Below are positions 7,432-16,257 of a stretch of DNA of 26,127 nucleotides, piece after piece. The stretch spans positions 1 through 26,127 of the forward strand of contig JAVVSD010000017.1 of the NCBI GenBank assembly GCA_036654375.1. Reading direction: 5' to 3'. The translations under genes and the position numbers were made by a program. Numbering within the stretch: position 1 is the stretch's first letter; each line of letters begins with the position of its first letter. A model generated the notes under the pieces. It saw nothing but the letters and a program-made list of their open reading frames with translations. It had not been told where the DNA came from and ran no database searches. This DNA is from RZYX01 sp036654375 (GTDB lineage: Bacteria; Bacillota; Clostridia; Oscillospirales; Acutalibacteraceae).

Positions 7432-8511
7432 ATGGCAAAGCAAAGTATAATTCCTTTTGGACCTCAGCATCCTGTTTTGCCTGAACCAATCCATCTTGAT
7501 TTGGTTCTTGAGGACGAAAAAGTTGTTGAAGCAATCCCATCGGTGGGATTTGTTCATAGGGGACTTGAAAAACTCGTTGAGAAAAAAGATTTTACCGAAT
7601 ATGTTTATATTGCAGAACGCATTTGTGGTATCTGTAGCTTTATGCATGGAATGGGATATTGCCAAGCAATCGAAAATATAATGGATATTCAAGTTCCAAA
7701 GCGTGCACAGTATCTTAGAGTTATCTGGGCTGAAATGAGCCGTATTCACAGCCATATTCTTTGGCTTGGACTTCTTGCAGATGCCTTTGGATATGAAAAT
7801 CTTTTTATGCAGTCATGGCGTATCAGAGAAAAAATTCTTGATATGTTTGAATGCACCACAGGCGGTCGTGTTATCTTTTCTGTTAACACCATCGGCGGTG
7901 TTCGCAAAGATATAGACAATGATACTCTTCACAATTTTGTTGAGATGTTTAAAGATATTGAAAAAGAACTTCGTACTCTTACTCGCACTTTTCTCAATGA
8001 CTACACAGTAAAATCCCGTCTTTGTGATGTTGGTATTCTCACAAAAATAAAGGCACATGAGCTTGGCGCTGTTGGCCCTATGATGAGAGCAAGCGGAATT
8101 TCAATTGACACACGGAAACTTGGATATTCCTCCTACAACGACTTTGAGTTTGAGCCAATCACAAGCGATATCGGCGACAGTTATGCAAGAACTGATGTTC
8201 GCATAAAAGAGATATATCAGTCCATTGATATCATTCATCAGGCAGTTGCAAAAATGCCAACATCAGAGTTGTTGACTCCATTCAAAGGCACTCCAGACGG
8301 CGAATATTTTTCTCGCCTTGAACAGCCAAGGGGTGAAGTAATCTATTATGCCAAAGCAAACGGTTCAAAGTTTCTTGAACGAATGAGAGTCAGGACCCCT
8401 ACATTTGCCAATATACCTTCTCTTTTGGAAACCTTAAAAGGTTGTCAGCTCGCTGATGTTCCAATTCTTATTCTCACTATTGACCCTTGCATCAGCTGTA
8501 CCGAAAGATAA
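7432..8511 (+). CDS. echE: Ech hydrogenase large subunit E, NiFe active-site protein
   Basis: 359 aa, NuoD/NiFe large-subunit family. It holds the Ni-Fe(CN)2CO centre that makes or splits H2. Both metal-binding motifs are complete: RICGICSFMH with C65 and C68 near the N-terminus, and DPCISCTER with C353 and C356 at the extreme C-terminus. The protein stops directly after the last Arg of the second motif, so it has no cleavable C-terminal tail and should not need a maturation endopeptidase; this is known for some group 4 hydrogenases such as CooH. GGGGGAG lies 6 nt before the ATG. Four Cys ligands distinguish it from true NuoD, which has lost them. Confidence 0.95.
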   Translation: MAKQSIIPFGPQHPVLPEPIHLDLVLEDEKVVEAIPSVGFVHRGLEKLVEKKDFTEYVYIAERICGICSFMHGMGYCQAIENIMDIQVPKRAQYLRVIWAEMSRIHSHILWLGLLADAFGYENLFMQSWRIREKILDMFECTTGGRVIFSVNTIGGVRKDIDNDTLHNFVEMFKDIEKELRTLTRTFLNDYTVKSRLCDVGILTKIKAHELGAVGPMMRASGISIDTRKLGYSSYNDFEFEPITSDIGDSYARTDVRIKEIYQSIDIIHQAVAKMPTSELLTPFKGTPDGEYFSRLEQPRGEVIYYAKANGSKFLERMRVRTPTFANIPSLLETLKGCQLADVPILILTIDPCISCTER

Positions 8512-8539
8512 GCATTATATTGTTTAGGAAGTGTTACTA

Positions 8540-8908
8540 ATGGGCTTAATGAGTTATTGGCCATATGCTATAAAAAATATGTTTTCTAAGCCTGCAACAA
8601 AGATGTATCCTTTTGTTGTACCTGAATATCCAAAAGCAACTCGTGGAAGCATTGATATTGACATTGACAATTGTATTTTTTGCGGACTATGTTCACGAAA
8701 ATGCCCAAGCGGAGCAATCGTCGTAAACCGCAGTGAAAAAGTCTGGGAAATTGACAGATTCGGTTGCGTTGTATGCTCATATTGTGTGGACTGCTGTCCA
8801 AAAAAGTGCTTGAGCGTCAACAATCAATATACCGAGCCAAGTAGTAAAAAAAGCTCTGGCATTTTCAAACTTGTTGAAAAAAATGATTTTGAAGAAAAAG
8901 AGGACTAA
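8540..8908 (+). CDS. echF: Ech hydrogenase subunit F, NuoI-like 2[4Fe-4S] ferredoxin
   Basis: 122 aa from the ATG at 8540. A GTG three codons upstream overlaps the AGGAAGTG ribosome binding site (8526-8533) and is less likely. NuoI/HycF family, with two cluster motifs: CIFCGLCSRKCP at about 47-58 and CVVCSYCVDCCPKKC at about 74-88. The two [4Fe-4S] clusters pass electrons from soluble ferredoxin to the small subunit. The C-terminal tail is charged and probably flexible. Last structural gene; hypA starts 3 nt after its stop. Confidence 0.92.
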   Translation: MGLMSYWPYAIKNMFSKPATKMYPFVVPEYPKATRGSIDIDIDNCIFCGLCSRKCPSGAIVVNRSEKVWEIDRFGCVVCSYCVDCCPKKCLSVNNQYTEPSSKKSSGIFKLVEKNDFEEKED

Positions 8909-8911
8909 AAA

Positions 8912-9253
8912 ATGCATGAATATCATAAGGCTATTCACATCATTGAGCACGCAATAGAAGACGCTCACAATCAAGGGAAAAGCAAAGTTACAAAAATTAA
9001 TCTTGTTGTTGGAGAAAGTTCCGGCTTCTCTCCAGAAACAATTCAGCTCCATTTTTTAGATGTGTCTTTAGGTACAATCTGTGAGGGTGCTGAAATATCT
9101 GTTAGAAAAGTTAAAACTATGTTGAAATGTCCAAAGTGCTGCGAGCTTTTTGTTAGAAAACCTTTTGAGTTTTCTTGCCCACATTGTAATGTTGATGGCA
9201 TTCCAAGTGAAGTTGGCAGAGAAATGAGCATAGAAAGCATTGAGGCTGAATGA
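8912..9253 (+). CDS. hypA: Hydrogenase nickel incorporation protein HypA
   Basis: 113 aa, the normal HypA size. It starts with the invariant MHE (His2 is the nickel ligand). The zinc site is complete, with CPKC and CPHC in the C-terminal third. HypA delivers nickel to the large subunit, normally together with the GTPase HypB, which is not encoded in this window. It overlaps hypF by 4 nt (ATGA), so translation is likely coupled. Confidence 0.94.
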   Translation: MHEYHKAIHIIEHAIEDAHNQGKSKVTKINLVVGESSGFSPETIQLHFLDVSLGTICEGAEISVRKVKTMLKCPKCCELFVRKPFEFSCPHCNVDGIPSEVGREMSIESIEAE

Positions 9254-11511
9254 AAAATATTAAAACATTCCAAATAAAAGTGGACGGTATAGTGCAGGGC
9301 ATTGGATTTCGTCCATTTATTTTAGGACTCGCTGAAGAATACTCCCTTTGTGGTGGAGTGTTAAACTACGGCGGGACTGTTTTAATTTATGCCAATGTTG
9401 ATGAGCAAACACTCTCATGCTTTATTGAAGACATTAAATCCAACTGTCCTTTTGGAGGCCGTGTCGATTCTATATCGCACATTGAAATCCCCTTTCAGGA
9501 CTTTTGTGGATTTGATGTTATTGAAAGCGAAAAAGGCGATGTGAATTGCCCGCAAATACCGATTGACTTTCCTCTTTGTGAAAAGTGCAAAAATGAGCTT
9601 TATGATAAAAATGACCCAAGATATCTTTATCATTTCATCAGCTGTGCTTCGTGTGGTCCAAGATATTCAATTATCCGAGAACTTCCGTATGACAGAACAA
9701 CCACTGCCATGGACAAGTTTCCAATGTGTGATTATTGCGAAACACAGTACAATACACGCACAAGGAGAAGGCAGGCACAAACGATTTCCTGCCATGCTTG
9801 TGGCCCACAGCTTTTACTAAAACTTAAAGACAGAACTCTGGAAAAGCACGAAGCGTTTGAAAAAGGTGTCGATATACTTAAAAATGATGGTATATTAGCC
9901 ATTAAAAATGTCGGAGGCTATCAGTTTGTTTGTAGCCCATATTCCGAAAAGGCACTTTCAAGGCTTCGAAAACAAAAGGCAAGAGATGCCAAGCCCTTTG
10001 CAGTGATTTTTAATAACTCCGACGAGATTGAAAAGCTATGCTGTGCAACAAAGGCTGAAACAGAACTGGTTAATTCGATTTCACGGCCAATAGTGTTGTT
10101 TAAAAAAAGTGAAAATTATAATTTTTGTGAGCTTGTTTGTGGCGACAGTTTGTATCTTGGTGCTTTCTTGCCAAGCTCGCCTCTTCAAGATCTACTTATA
10201 AACCGACTTGGTCCGCTTATTTGTACAAGTGCAAATATATCAAGTGAACCCATAATATACAAAGATGAAGCCATGCTCTGTGTCGATACAGAGCTGTTTG
10301 AGGGCGTTCTTTACAACACCCGAGAGATTATCACTCCACTTGACGATTCAGTCGCAAGGGTGCTTGCTGACAAGCCACAACTAATTCGCAGAGCAAAGGG
10401 TTTTGTTCCAGAACCAATTAGACTTAAAGGCCACTATTCCGTTGATGATGTTCTTTGCACAGGCGGTGATTTAAAAGCAAGCTTTGGACTTGTTAAGAAT
10501 GACAAAGTTTATTTGAGCCAATATTTTGGTGACCTTGAAAATGCCGATATATTTGCAAGATACAAAGAAAACTTTTTGCGAATGTGCAACCTTTTTCATA
10601 TTAAGCCCAAAATTGTTGTTTCAGACCTGCACCCCAGTTACTACTCTTCACGCTTTGCTCTCTCTCTTGGCTTAAAGACTTTAAAGGTACAGCACCACCA
10701 TGCCCACATCGCCTCTGTTATGGCAGAAAACGATATTACCGATAGCGTGATTGGCTTTTCTTTTGACGGCACTGGTTTTGGAGATGATGGCTGTGTCTGG
10801 GGCAGCGAAGTTTTAATCTGCAAAGGTGCATCATATAAGCGAGTTTCACACCTTGAATACACAAAAATGTGTGGCGGTGACAAGGTTTCAAAGGACGCCG
10901 AGCTTTCAGCCATGTGTTATATAAATTCATTAAACGCTGAAAGCCACTTTGACAATTCTAAATATGCAGTAATTAAATCTGCACTGCAACAAAATGTCAA
11001 CACTCACCTCACCTCAAGCTTTGGAAGGCTTTTTGATGCGGTCGCCTATTTAACCGATATTAAACGCTACAACTCTTATGAGGGTGAATGTGCAATTGCA
11101 CTTGAAAACTTTGCGGATTATGCTATTGTAAATAATATCAAACCCCTTGAACTCAAGTTTGATATTATCAATATTGGTGATTCATATTTATTTTCTTTCA
11201 ATAACCTTTTAAAAAATATAATTAGTGCCTACAAAAACAATGCAAGCAAATATTCCGTGGCACTTGGATTTCACAGAGCTGTTGTAAATCTTGTTGTTGA
11301 AACAAGTATTCTTTTAAGGAACCGCTATAATATTAATAAGATTGCGTTGAGTGGCGGAGTTTTTCAAAACCGCATTCTCACAACCGAATGCTTGGAAAAG
11401 CTTTCAGAAGACGGTTTTGACACTTATATTAACAGGACTGTCCCGACAAACGATGGCGGTATTGCCTTGGGACAGGCTTTTGTTGCCTGCGAATACTTTA
11501 AAAAGGACTGA
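9250..11511 (+). CDS. hypF: Carbamoyltransferase HypF
   Basis: 753 aa, full family length. HypF turns carbamoyl phosphate and ATP into a carbamoyl group passed to the C-terminal Cys of HypE, the source of the two CN ligands of the active site. Domains in order: acylphosphatase (VDGIVQGIGFRPF at 11-23); two zinc fingers (C110, C113, C132, C135 and C160, C163, C181, C184) with the family block DPRYLYHF; a YrdC-like domain (about 195-375, including TSANISSEP and RRAKGF); and a Kae1-like domain with HHHAH near 482, FSFDGTGFGDDG and LSGGVFQNRIL. The ATG lies inside the hypA stop. All key residues that I can check are present. Confidence 0.95.
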   Translation: MKNIKTFQIKVDGIVQGIGFRPFILGLAEEYSLCGGVLNYGGTVLIYANVDEQTLSCFIEDIKSNCPFGGRVDSISHIEIPFQDFCGFDVIESEKGDVNCPQIPIDFPLCEKCKNELYDKNDPRYLYHFISCASCGPRYSIIRELPYDRTTTAMDKFPMCDYCETQYNTRTRRRQAQTISCHACGPQLLLKLKDRTLEKHEAFEKGVDILKNDGILAIKNVGGYQFVCSPYSEKALSRLRKQKARDAKPFAVIFNNSDEIEKLCCATKAETELVNSISRPIVLFKKSENYNFCELVCGDSLYLGAFLPSSPLQDLLINRLGPLICTSANISSEPIIYKDEAMLCVDTELFEGVLYNTREIITPLDDSVARVLADKPQLIRRAKGFVPEPIRLKGHYSVDDVLCTGGDLKASFGLVKNDKVYLSQYFGDLENADIFARYKENFLRMCNLFHIKPKIVVSDLHPSYYSSRFALSLGLKTLKVQHHHAHIASVMAENDITDSVIGFSFDGTGFGDDGCVWGSEVLICKGASYKRVSHLEYTKMCGGDKVSKDAELSAMCYINSLNAESHFDNSKYAVIKSALQQNVNTHLTSSFGRLFDAVAYLTDIKRYNSYEGECAIALENFADYAIVNNIKPLELKFDIINIGDSYLFSFNNLLKNIISAYKNNASKYSVALGFHRAVVNLVVETSILLRNRYNINKIALSGGVFQNRILTTECLEKLSEDGFDTYINRTVPTNDGGIALGQAFVACEYFKKD

Positions 11512-11516
11512 TATTT

Positions 11517-11729
11517 TTGTGTGTTGCTGCGCCAGGTATTGTAAAAAAAATTAATGGCTCAAAAGTGCTTGTGGACTTTAATGGAAACATAGTTGAATGT
11601 GAAGCTGGGCTTGTTAGCGTTGAAGTTGGGCAAAGCGTCCTCGTTCATGCCGGCTGTGTCATTCAGGTACTCTCGGATTTTGATAGGGATATGCTTCTTG
11701 ATATCATAAACGAAATTGAAAGTATATAG
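11517..11729 (+). CDS. hypC: Hydrogenase assembly chaperone HypC
   Basis: 70 aa. It binds iron with HypD during assembly of the Fe(CN)2CO unit and escorts it to the large subunit through its N-terminal Cys. It begins MCVAAPGIV, so Cys2 and the family P-G-x-V pattern are intact. The start must be the TTG at 11517, because Cys2 is essential and AGGA lies 9 nt upstream. It begins 5 nt after the hypF stop. Its stop codon overlaps the ribosome binding site of hypD. Confidence 0.92.
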   Translation: MCVAAPGIVKKINGSKVLVDFNGNIVECEAGLVSVEVGQSVLVHAGCVIQVLSDFDRDMLLDIINEIESI

Positions 11730-11738
11730 GTGAATTTT

Positions 11739-12776
11739 ATGAATGACATTGATGGAATTATTGCGTACATTAAATCCTATAGCGGCGATCCTTTGCAAAT
11801 CATGGAGGTTTGCGGGTCACATACCAATGCAATTTCAAAATTTGGAATCAGAAGCTTGTTGCCTGACAATATAAGGCTTGTTTCTGGCCCTGGTTGCCCA
11901 GTTTGTGTAACTGTTTCGGCATATATCGACAAGCTTTGCGAGCTGTCAAAAATTGATAACAATGTTGTTGTCACCTTTGGGGATATGATACGGGTAAAGG
12001 GTAGCTGTGAATCGCTTGAAGATGCAAAGTCAAGAGGCGGAAATGTTCAGTTTGTCTACTCCCCTTTTGATATTTTTAAGCTGGCTTCTGATAGCAAAGA
12101 AAAAAACTTTATTTTTGCAGCGATTGGCTTTGAAACGACCATCCCCATTTATGCACTTATGCTTGAAAAAATCATTGAGTCGGAAATTAGTAATATTCAA
12201 TTGCTCACTTCACTCAAAACAATGCCGAATACAATTGACTGGGTTTGCAACAATGCGCCAAATATTTCTGGATTTATTGCACCAGGCCATGTAAGTGTAA
12301 TTACTGGCAGCGACATATTTATTGATATATCCAAAAAATTCCAAAAACCTTTTGTGGTTACAGGCTTCACTCCTGAGCAAATACTAAGTGCAATTTATTC
12401 CATTACACAATTGCAGGGCAAAGGAAAAGTTTTAAACCTTTATCGCTCTGCTGTCAATTCATATCCAAACCGCAGGAGCGAGCTACTCACTTCAAAATAT
12501 CTGTATGCTGATGATGCAAGCTGGCGAGGAATTGGATGCATTCCAATGTCTGGGCTTTACTTGAAAAAAGAATATAAAAGATATGATGCTGGAAGCTTTG
12601 GGCTTGATGAGGACAAACACTTTAATAAGCTTTGCAAATGCAGTGAGATTATAATTGGCAAGTCCGCTCCTTGTGACTGTCCACTTTTTAAAACTGTCTG
12701 TACTCCTCAAACTCCACAAGGTGCTTGCATGGTTTCACTTGAAGGTGCGTGCCACAACTATTTTTCACTTGCATAA
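11739..12776 (+). CDS. hypD: Hydrogenase formation protein HypD
   Basis: 345 aa from the ATG at 11739; a GTG at 11730 lies within the AGGTGA ribosome binding site and is rejected. HypD carries a [4Fe-4S] cluster and provides the site where CN and CO are attached to iron with HypC. Motifs: MEVCGSHT (C25), SGPGCPVCVT (C53 and C56), GFETT, a PGHVSVI segment, and a Cys-rich C-terminal cluster-binding part with cysteines in APCDCP, TVC, GACM and GAC. These match the catalytic cysteines C41, C69 and C72 of the E. coli protein by position in the motifs. Confidence 0.94.
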   Translation: MNDIDGIIAYIKSYSGDPLQIMEVCGSHTNAISKFGIRSLLPDNIRLVSGPGCPVCVTVSAYIDKLCELSKIDNNVVVTFGDMIRVKGSCESLEDAKSRGGNVQFVYSPFDIFKLASDSKEKNFIFAAIGFETTIPIYALMLEKIIESEISNIQLLTSLKTMPNTIDWVCNNAPNISGFIAPGHVSVITGSDIFIDISKKFQKPFVVTGFTPEQILSAIYSITQLQGKGKVLNLYRSAVNSYPNRRSELLTSKYLYADDASWRGIGCIPMSGLYLKKEYKRYDAGSFGLDEDKHFNKLCKCSEIIIGKSAPCDCPLFKTVCTPQTPQGACMVSLEGACHNYFSLA

Positions 12777-12788
12777 AGGAGAATTGAT

Positions 12789-13772
12789 ATGAAAATTAAC
12801 ACAAGTCATGGCAGTGGTGGAAAAGCTACTTCCGACCTTATACGCTCCGTCTTTGCAAAGCATTTCAGCAATAAAATTCTTGATTGCATGGAAGATTCTG
12901 CTGTTGTTGACTCCAGTGCAAAAATTGCAATCACTACAGACAGTTTTGTTATTACCCCCATCTTTTTTAAAGGTGGAGATATCGGAAAGCTGTCAATTGT
13001 TGGAACTGTAAACGACCTTTTAATGCGAGGTGCTGTTCCCAAATATATTACCTGCGGTTTTATTATTGAAGAAGGCACAGACTTTGAAACTCTTGATAAA
13101 ATTGCTCAATCAATGAGCAAGACTGCAAAGGAGGCAAATGTGCTTATCGTTGCGGGAGATACAAAGGTTATTGAGGGCAATGGCGGGGTGTATATTAACA
13201 CCGCTGGAGTCGGATTTGTTGAAAATGAGATTGAGGTTGCTTCCTGTAAATGTGAAAACGATGATGTAATCATTCTTTCTGGCACTCTTGGCGACCATCA
13301 TGCAACAGTTCTATCGTCAAGGCTTAATATTGAAAATGATATTCAAAGTGACTGTGCGCCTTTGAACGAGATGGTTTTGGGGCTTATTCAAAACAGCATC
13401 AGAGTAAAAGCAATGCGAGATGTGACAAGAGGCGGTCTTGCAACCATTCTTAATGAGATTTTTGATGCATCAAAATGTGGCATTGAAATATTTGAAGATA
13501 CTATACCTGTTAGCTCACAGGTAAGGGGACTTTGCGACATACTCGGGCTTGACCCGCTCTATATGGGCAACGAAGGCAAGTTTGTTGTTGTTGTAAATGC
13601 CAAAGATGCCAAAAAGGCTTTAAGCCTTCTAAAAAGCAGTAAGTACGGTGAAAATGCCTCAATCATAGGCAAAATGAGTTCGGTTCAAAACAATGTTGTG
13701 TTAAAAACCTCCATTGGTGGCAAGCGAATACTTGAAGAGCTTTTTGGCGAAGGATTACCAAGGATTTGCTAA
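12789..13772 (+). CDS. hypE: Hydrogenase expression/formation protein HypE
   Basis: 327 aa, PurM/ThiL-like ATPase. HypE takes the carbamoyl group from HypF on its C-terminal Cys, dehydrates it to thiocyanate with ATP and hands CN to HypC-HypD. The N-terminal HGSGGK block is present. The protein ends in PRIC, the invariant C-terminal tail with the acceptor Cys at position 327. RDVTRGGLATILNE near 215 is the family ATP-binding region. AAAGGAG lies well placed before the ATG, 12 nt after hypD. Last gene of the operon, followed by a terminator. Confidence 0.94.
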   Translation: MKINTSHGSGGKATSDLIRSVFAKHFSNKILDCMEDSAVVDSSAKIAITTDSFVITPIFFKGGDIGKLSIVGTVNDLLMRGAVPKYITCGFIIEEGTDFETLDKIAQSMSKTAKEANVLIVAGDTKVIEGNGGVYINTAGVGFVENEIEVASCKCENDDVIILSGTLGDHHATVLSSRLNIENDIQSDCAPLNEMVLGLIQNSIRVKAMRDVTRGGLATILNEIFDASKCGIEIFEDTIPVSSQVRGLCDILGLDPLYMGNEGKFVVVVNAKDAKKALSLLKSSKYGENASIIGKMSSVQNNVVLKTSIGGKRILEELFGEGLPRIC

Positions 13773-13797
13773 AAAATTAAATAAATATACTTTTTTA

Positions 13798-13828
13798 AAC
13801 CGTTTGCATATGCAAGCGGTTTTTTTGT
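13798..13828 (+). terminator. Rho-independent terminator of the ech-hyp operon
   Basis: A 10-bp stem with one G-T pair (13798-13807 with 13812-13821) and an ATAT loop is followed by TTTTTTT. It lies 25 nt after the hypE stop. Confidence 0.9.
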
Positions 13829-14178
13829 TTTTATAAATTCAAAATTAAGGTGTAAAATCTATTTTTAGCAAAAAAGCATTGCCATTGAATCACATTTTTT
13901 TGCAAGACAGTAGTATTTAACTTGCATATTGCAAATACTAATTTAAAATCTATTTAGCCCGCTATTTATTGTTAAATTAATGTCTAACCGTCGATTTTAG
14001 CCTTGAATGAACGGATTTCAAGCCTAAGCAGTTTTGAATTTTGCTTAAACACATTATCTTCCATTCACCCTGAAAAATGTAGCATGGCCTCTTTAATTTG
14101 CTATTTCACTTCTTTTATGTTTCAAAAATCGGCATTCAGTGATATCTTGTAATAAAAATATGAACAGGAGGTTTTAAT
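13829..14178 (+). other. Intergenic region upstream of acs
   Basis: 350 bp without a gene. It holds an imperfect nested palindrome at 13911-13940 (TAGTATTT and AAATACTA around TTGCA-TAT-TGCAA), which could be an operator. There is no clear consensus promoter; a weak candidate is TTTCAA, 17 bp, TATCTT ending near 14147. AGGAGG at 14166-14171 is the ribosome binding site of acs. Confidence 0.45.
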
Positions 14179-16134
14179 ATGTGTGTACTAAGTTACGATG
14201 ACTATAAAAGGATGTATGACTTTTCTATCAAGGACCCTGCCGCTTTCTGGTCTGAACAAGCTGAAATGATTGAATGGATAAAGCCATTCGGAAAAACATT
14301 CCAAGGCGACTTTGAAAGTGGAAATATTCAATGGTTTATAGGTGGCAAGCTTAATGTTTCCGCAAACTGTCTTGACAGGCATCTTGGCACATGGCGAAAA
14401 AACAAAGCCGCAATCATCTGGCAAGGAGAACAGAGGGAAAACACAAAAATCATCACATACAATGAGCTTTACAATCAGGTTTGCAGATTTGCAAATGTTC
14501 TTAAAAAATGGGGTGTCAAAAAAGGCGATGTTGTCGGAGTTTATATGCCGATGATTCCAGAACTTGCTATTTCTGTTTTGGCTTGTGCGAGGATTGGTGC
14601 AATTCACAATGTTATTTTTGGTGGTTTCTCTGCACAGAGCCTTAGAGAACGCATTAACGATTCTGGAGCAAAACTGCTTATAACTGCAGATGCTGGACTT
14701 AGGAAAGGAACCTATGTGCCGCTTAAAGACAATGTTGATGAAGCACTTGAGGGCTGTCCAACAATTGAAACTTGTATTGTTGTTAAGCATACCGGTGCTG
14801 ATATCAACTTCTGGACACAGCGTGACAAATGGTGGCACCATGAAATCAATTCACCCGATATCGCTGCTGTTTGCCCTCCAGAGGAAATGGATTCTGAAGA
14901 CCCGTTATTTATATTGTATACTTCTGGAAGCACAGGAAAGCCAAAGGGTGTATTGCACACAACCGCTGGATACCTGATGTATTCAAGTATGACAACAAAG
15001 TATGTTTTTGATATGAAGGAAAGCGACACATATTGGTGTACTGCCGACAGCGGATGGATAACGGGACATTCATATGTTATTTATGGTCCTCTTTCTTTAG
15101 GTGTAACAACTATTATGTATGAAGGAATTCCAAGTTATCCTAACCCCGGTCGATTCTGGGAAATTGTTGAAAAATACAAGGTAAGTGTTTTCTATACTGC
15201 CCCAACAGTTATCAGAAGCCTTATGCGTGAAGGTGAGGACTGGGTTAACAAGTATGACCTTTCAAGTCTGCGTCTGCTTGGCTCCGTCGGTGAACCGCTT
15301 AATCCTGAAGTTTGGAAATGGTATAGCCGAGTTATTGGCAAAAACAAATGTGAAGTTGTGGACACCTACTGGCAAACGGAAACAGGCGGAATCGCTATCA
15401 CGCCCTTGCCTGGAATATCGACAGGAAAACCCGGCTCGGCAGGTCTGCCTTTCTTTGGTGTTCAGCCTGCGATTGTTGACAGCTTTGGTAATGAGCAGGA
15501 TGAAGAAGGTGCCCTTTGCTTTAAAATTCCATGGCCTGGAATTATGCGCGGTGTTTATGGAGAACCCGACAAATTTGAGCAGACTTATCTTTCAACCTTT
15601 CCTGGATACTACTTTACAGGTGACGGTGCAAGAAAAGACAAGGATGGATACTACTGGCTCCTTGGAAGAGTTGACGATGTTCTCAATGTTTCTGGTCACA
15701 GGCTAAGCACCGCCGAAATTGAAAATGCATTGGTAGAAAATCCTCATGTAGCAGAAGCTGCTGTTGTTGGCTATCCACATGACATCAAAGGTCAGGGAGT
15801 ATATGTCTATGTTACACTCAATGCTGATTGTGTTCCGAATGAAGAGCTTAAAGAAGAATTACGCAAGCAAGTGCGTAAAACAATTGGTCCAATCGCAGTT
15901 CCGGATGTTGTTCATTTTGCAGACCAGCTTCCAAAAACTCGTAGTGGAAAAATCATAAGACGCATACTCCGTAAAATTGCATCTGGTGAAACCGAAAATC
16001 TGGGAGATTTATCAACATTGGCAGAGCCTGGAGCTGTTGAATCACTTATTGAAGGTAGCCAAAGTCTTTTCACTTGCATGGAAAAGGATAATGTTATAGT
16101 AACTGCTAATCTTCCGTTAAGTAAGAACGCATAA
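14179..16134 (+). CDS. acs: Acetyl-CoA synthetase, AMP-forming
   Basis: 651 aa, the usual length for acetate-CoA ligase of the ANL family (acetate + ATP + CoA to acetyl-CoA + AMP + PPi, in the cytoplasm). The AMP-binding P-loop YTSGSTGKPKGV is at about 253-264. WCTADSGWITGHSY and DTYWQTETGG (about 395-404) match Acs and the acetate pocket. The hinge segment DGYYWLLGRVDDVLNVSGHR and the C-terminal PKTRSGKIIRR (about 590-600) follow; the Lys in the last motif is catalytic and is the known acetylation site in this family. AGGAGG lies 7 nt before the ATG. Single-gene unit between the hyp terminator and a shared terminator at 16211. A propionyl-CoA synthetase is less likely because of length and motifs. 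Confidence 0.93.
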   Translation: MCVLSYDDYKRMYDFSIKDPAAFWSEQAEMIEWIKPFGKTFQGDFESGNIQWFIGGKLNVSANCLDRHLGTWRKNKAAIIWQGEQRENTKIITYNELYNQVCRFANVLKKWGVKKGDVVGVYMPMIPELAISVLACARIGAIHNVIFGGFSAQSLRERINDSGAKLLITADAGLRKGTYVPLKDNVDEALEGCPTIETCIVVKHTGADINFWTQRDKWWHHEINSPDIAAVCPPEEMDSEDPLFILYTSGSTGKPKGVLHTTAGYLMYSSMTTKYVFDMKESDTYWCTADSGWITGHSYVIYGPLSLGVTTIMYEGIPSYPNPGRFWEIVEKYKVSVFYTAPTVIRSLMREGEDWVNKYDLSSLRLLGSVGEPLNPEVWKWYSRVIGKNKCEVVDTYWQTETGGIAITPLPGISTGKPGSAGLPFFGVQPAIVDSFGNEQDEEGALCFKIPWPGIMRGVYGEPDKFEQTYLSTFPGYYFTGDGARKDKDGYYWLLGRVDDVLNVSGHRLSTAEIENALVENPHVAEAAVVGYPHDIKGQGVYVYVTLNADCVPNEELKEELRKQVRKTIGPIAVPDVVHFADQLPKTRSGKIIRRILRKIASGETENLGDLSTLAEPGAVESLIEGSQSLFTCMEKDNVIVTANLPLSKNA

Positions 16135-16210
16135 AAATAGTTTTTGGAGCAATGTAAACAGATGCACAGCCATAAATCAATAGTTATTATCACCCTTCTC
16201 ATATCAAAAT

Positions 16211-16243
16211 AAAGGTGACGCACTTATTTTGTGTGTCACCTTT
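16211..16243. terminator. Shared terminator between acs and the response regulator
   Basis: A 13-bp stem (16211-16223 with 16231-16243, one G-T pair) and a 7-nt loop lie between two converging genes. The T-rich tail is better on the minus strand. The rest of 16135-16257 shows nothing recognisable. Confidence 0.8.
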
Positions 16244-16257
16244 GCTTTGTGTTTATT

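Noticed and set aside
7303..7755. 150-codon minus-strand frame opposite echD/echE
   Set aside because: It spans the junction of two well-supported genes and mirrors their codon pattern.
3824..8908. Respiratory complex I (nuo) instead of Ech
   Set aside because: The large subunit keeps all four NiFe cysteines, only six subunits are present, and hyp maturation genes follow.
14188..14841. 217-codon minus-strand frame opposite acs
   Set aside because: Antisense shadow of a clearly coding gene, with no promoter, ribosome site or recognisable domain.
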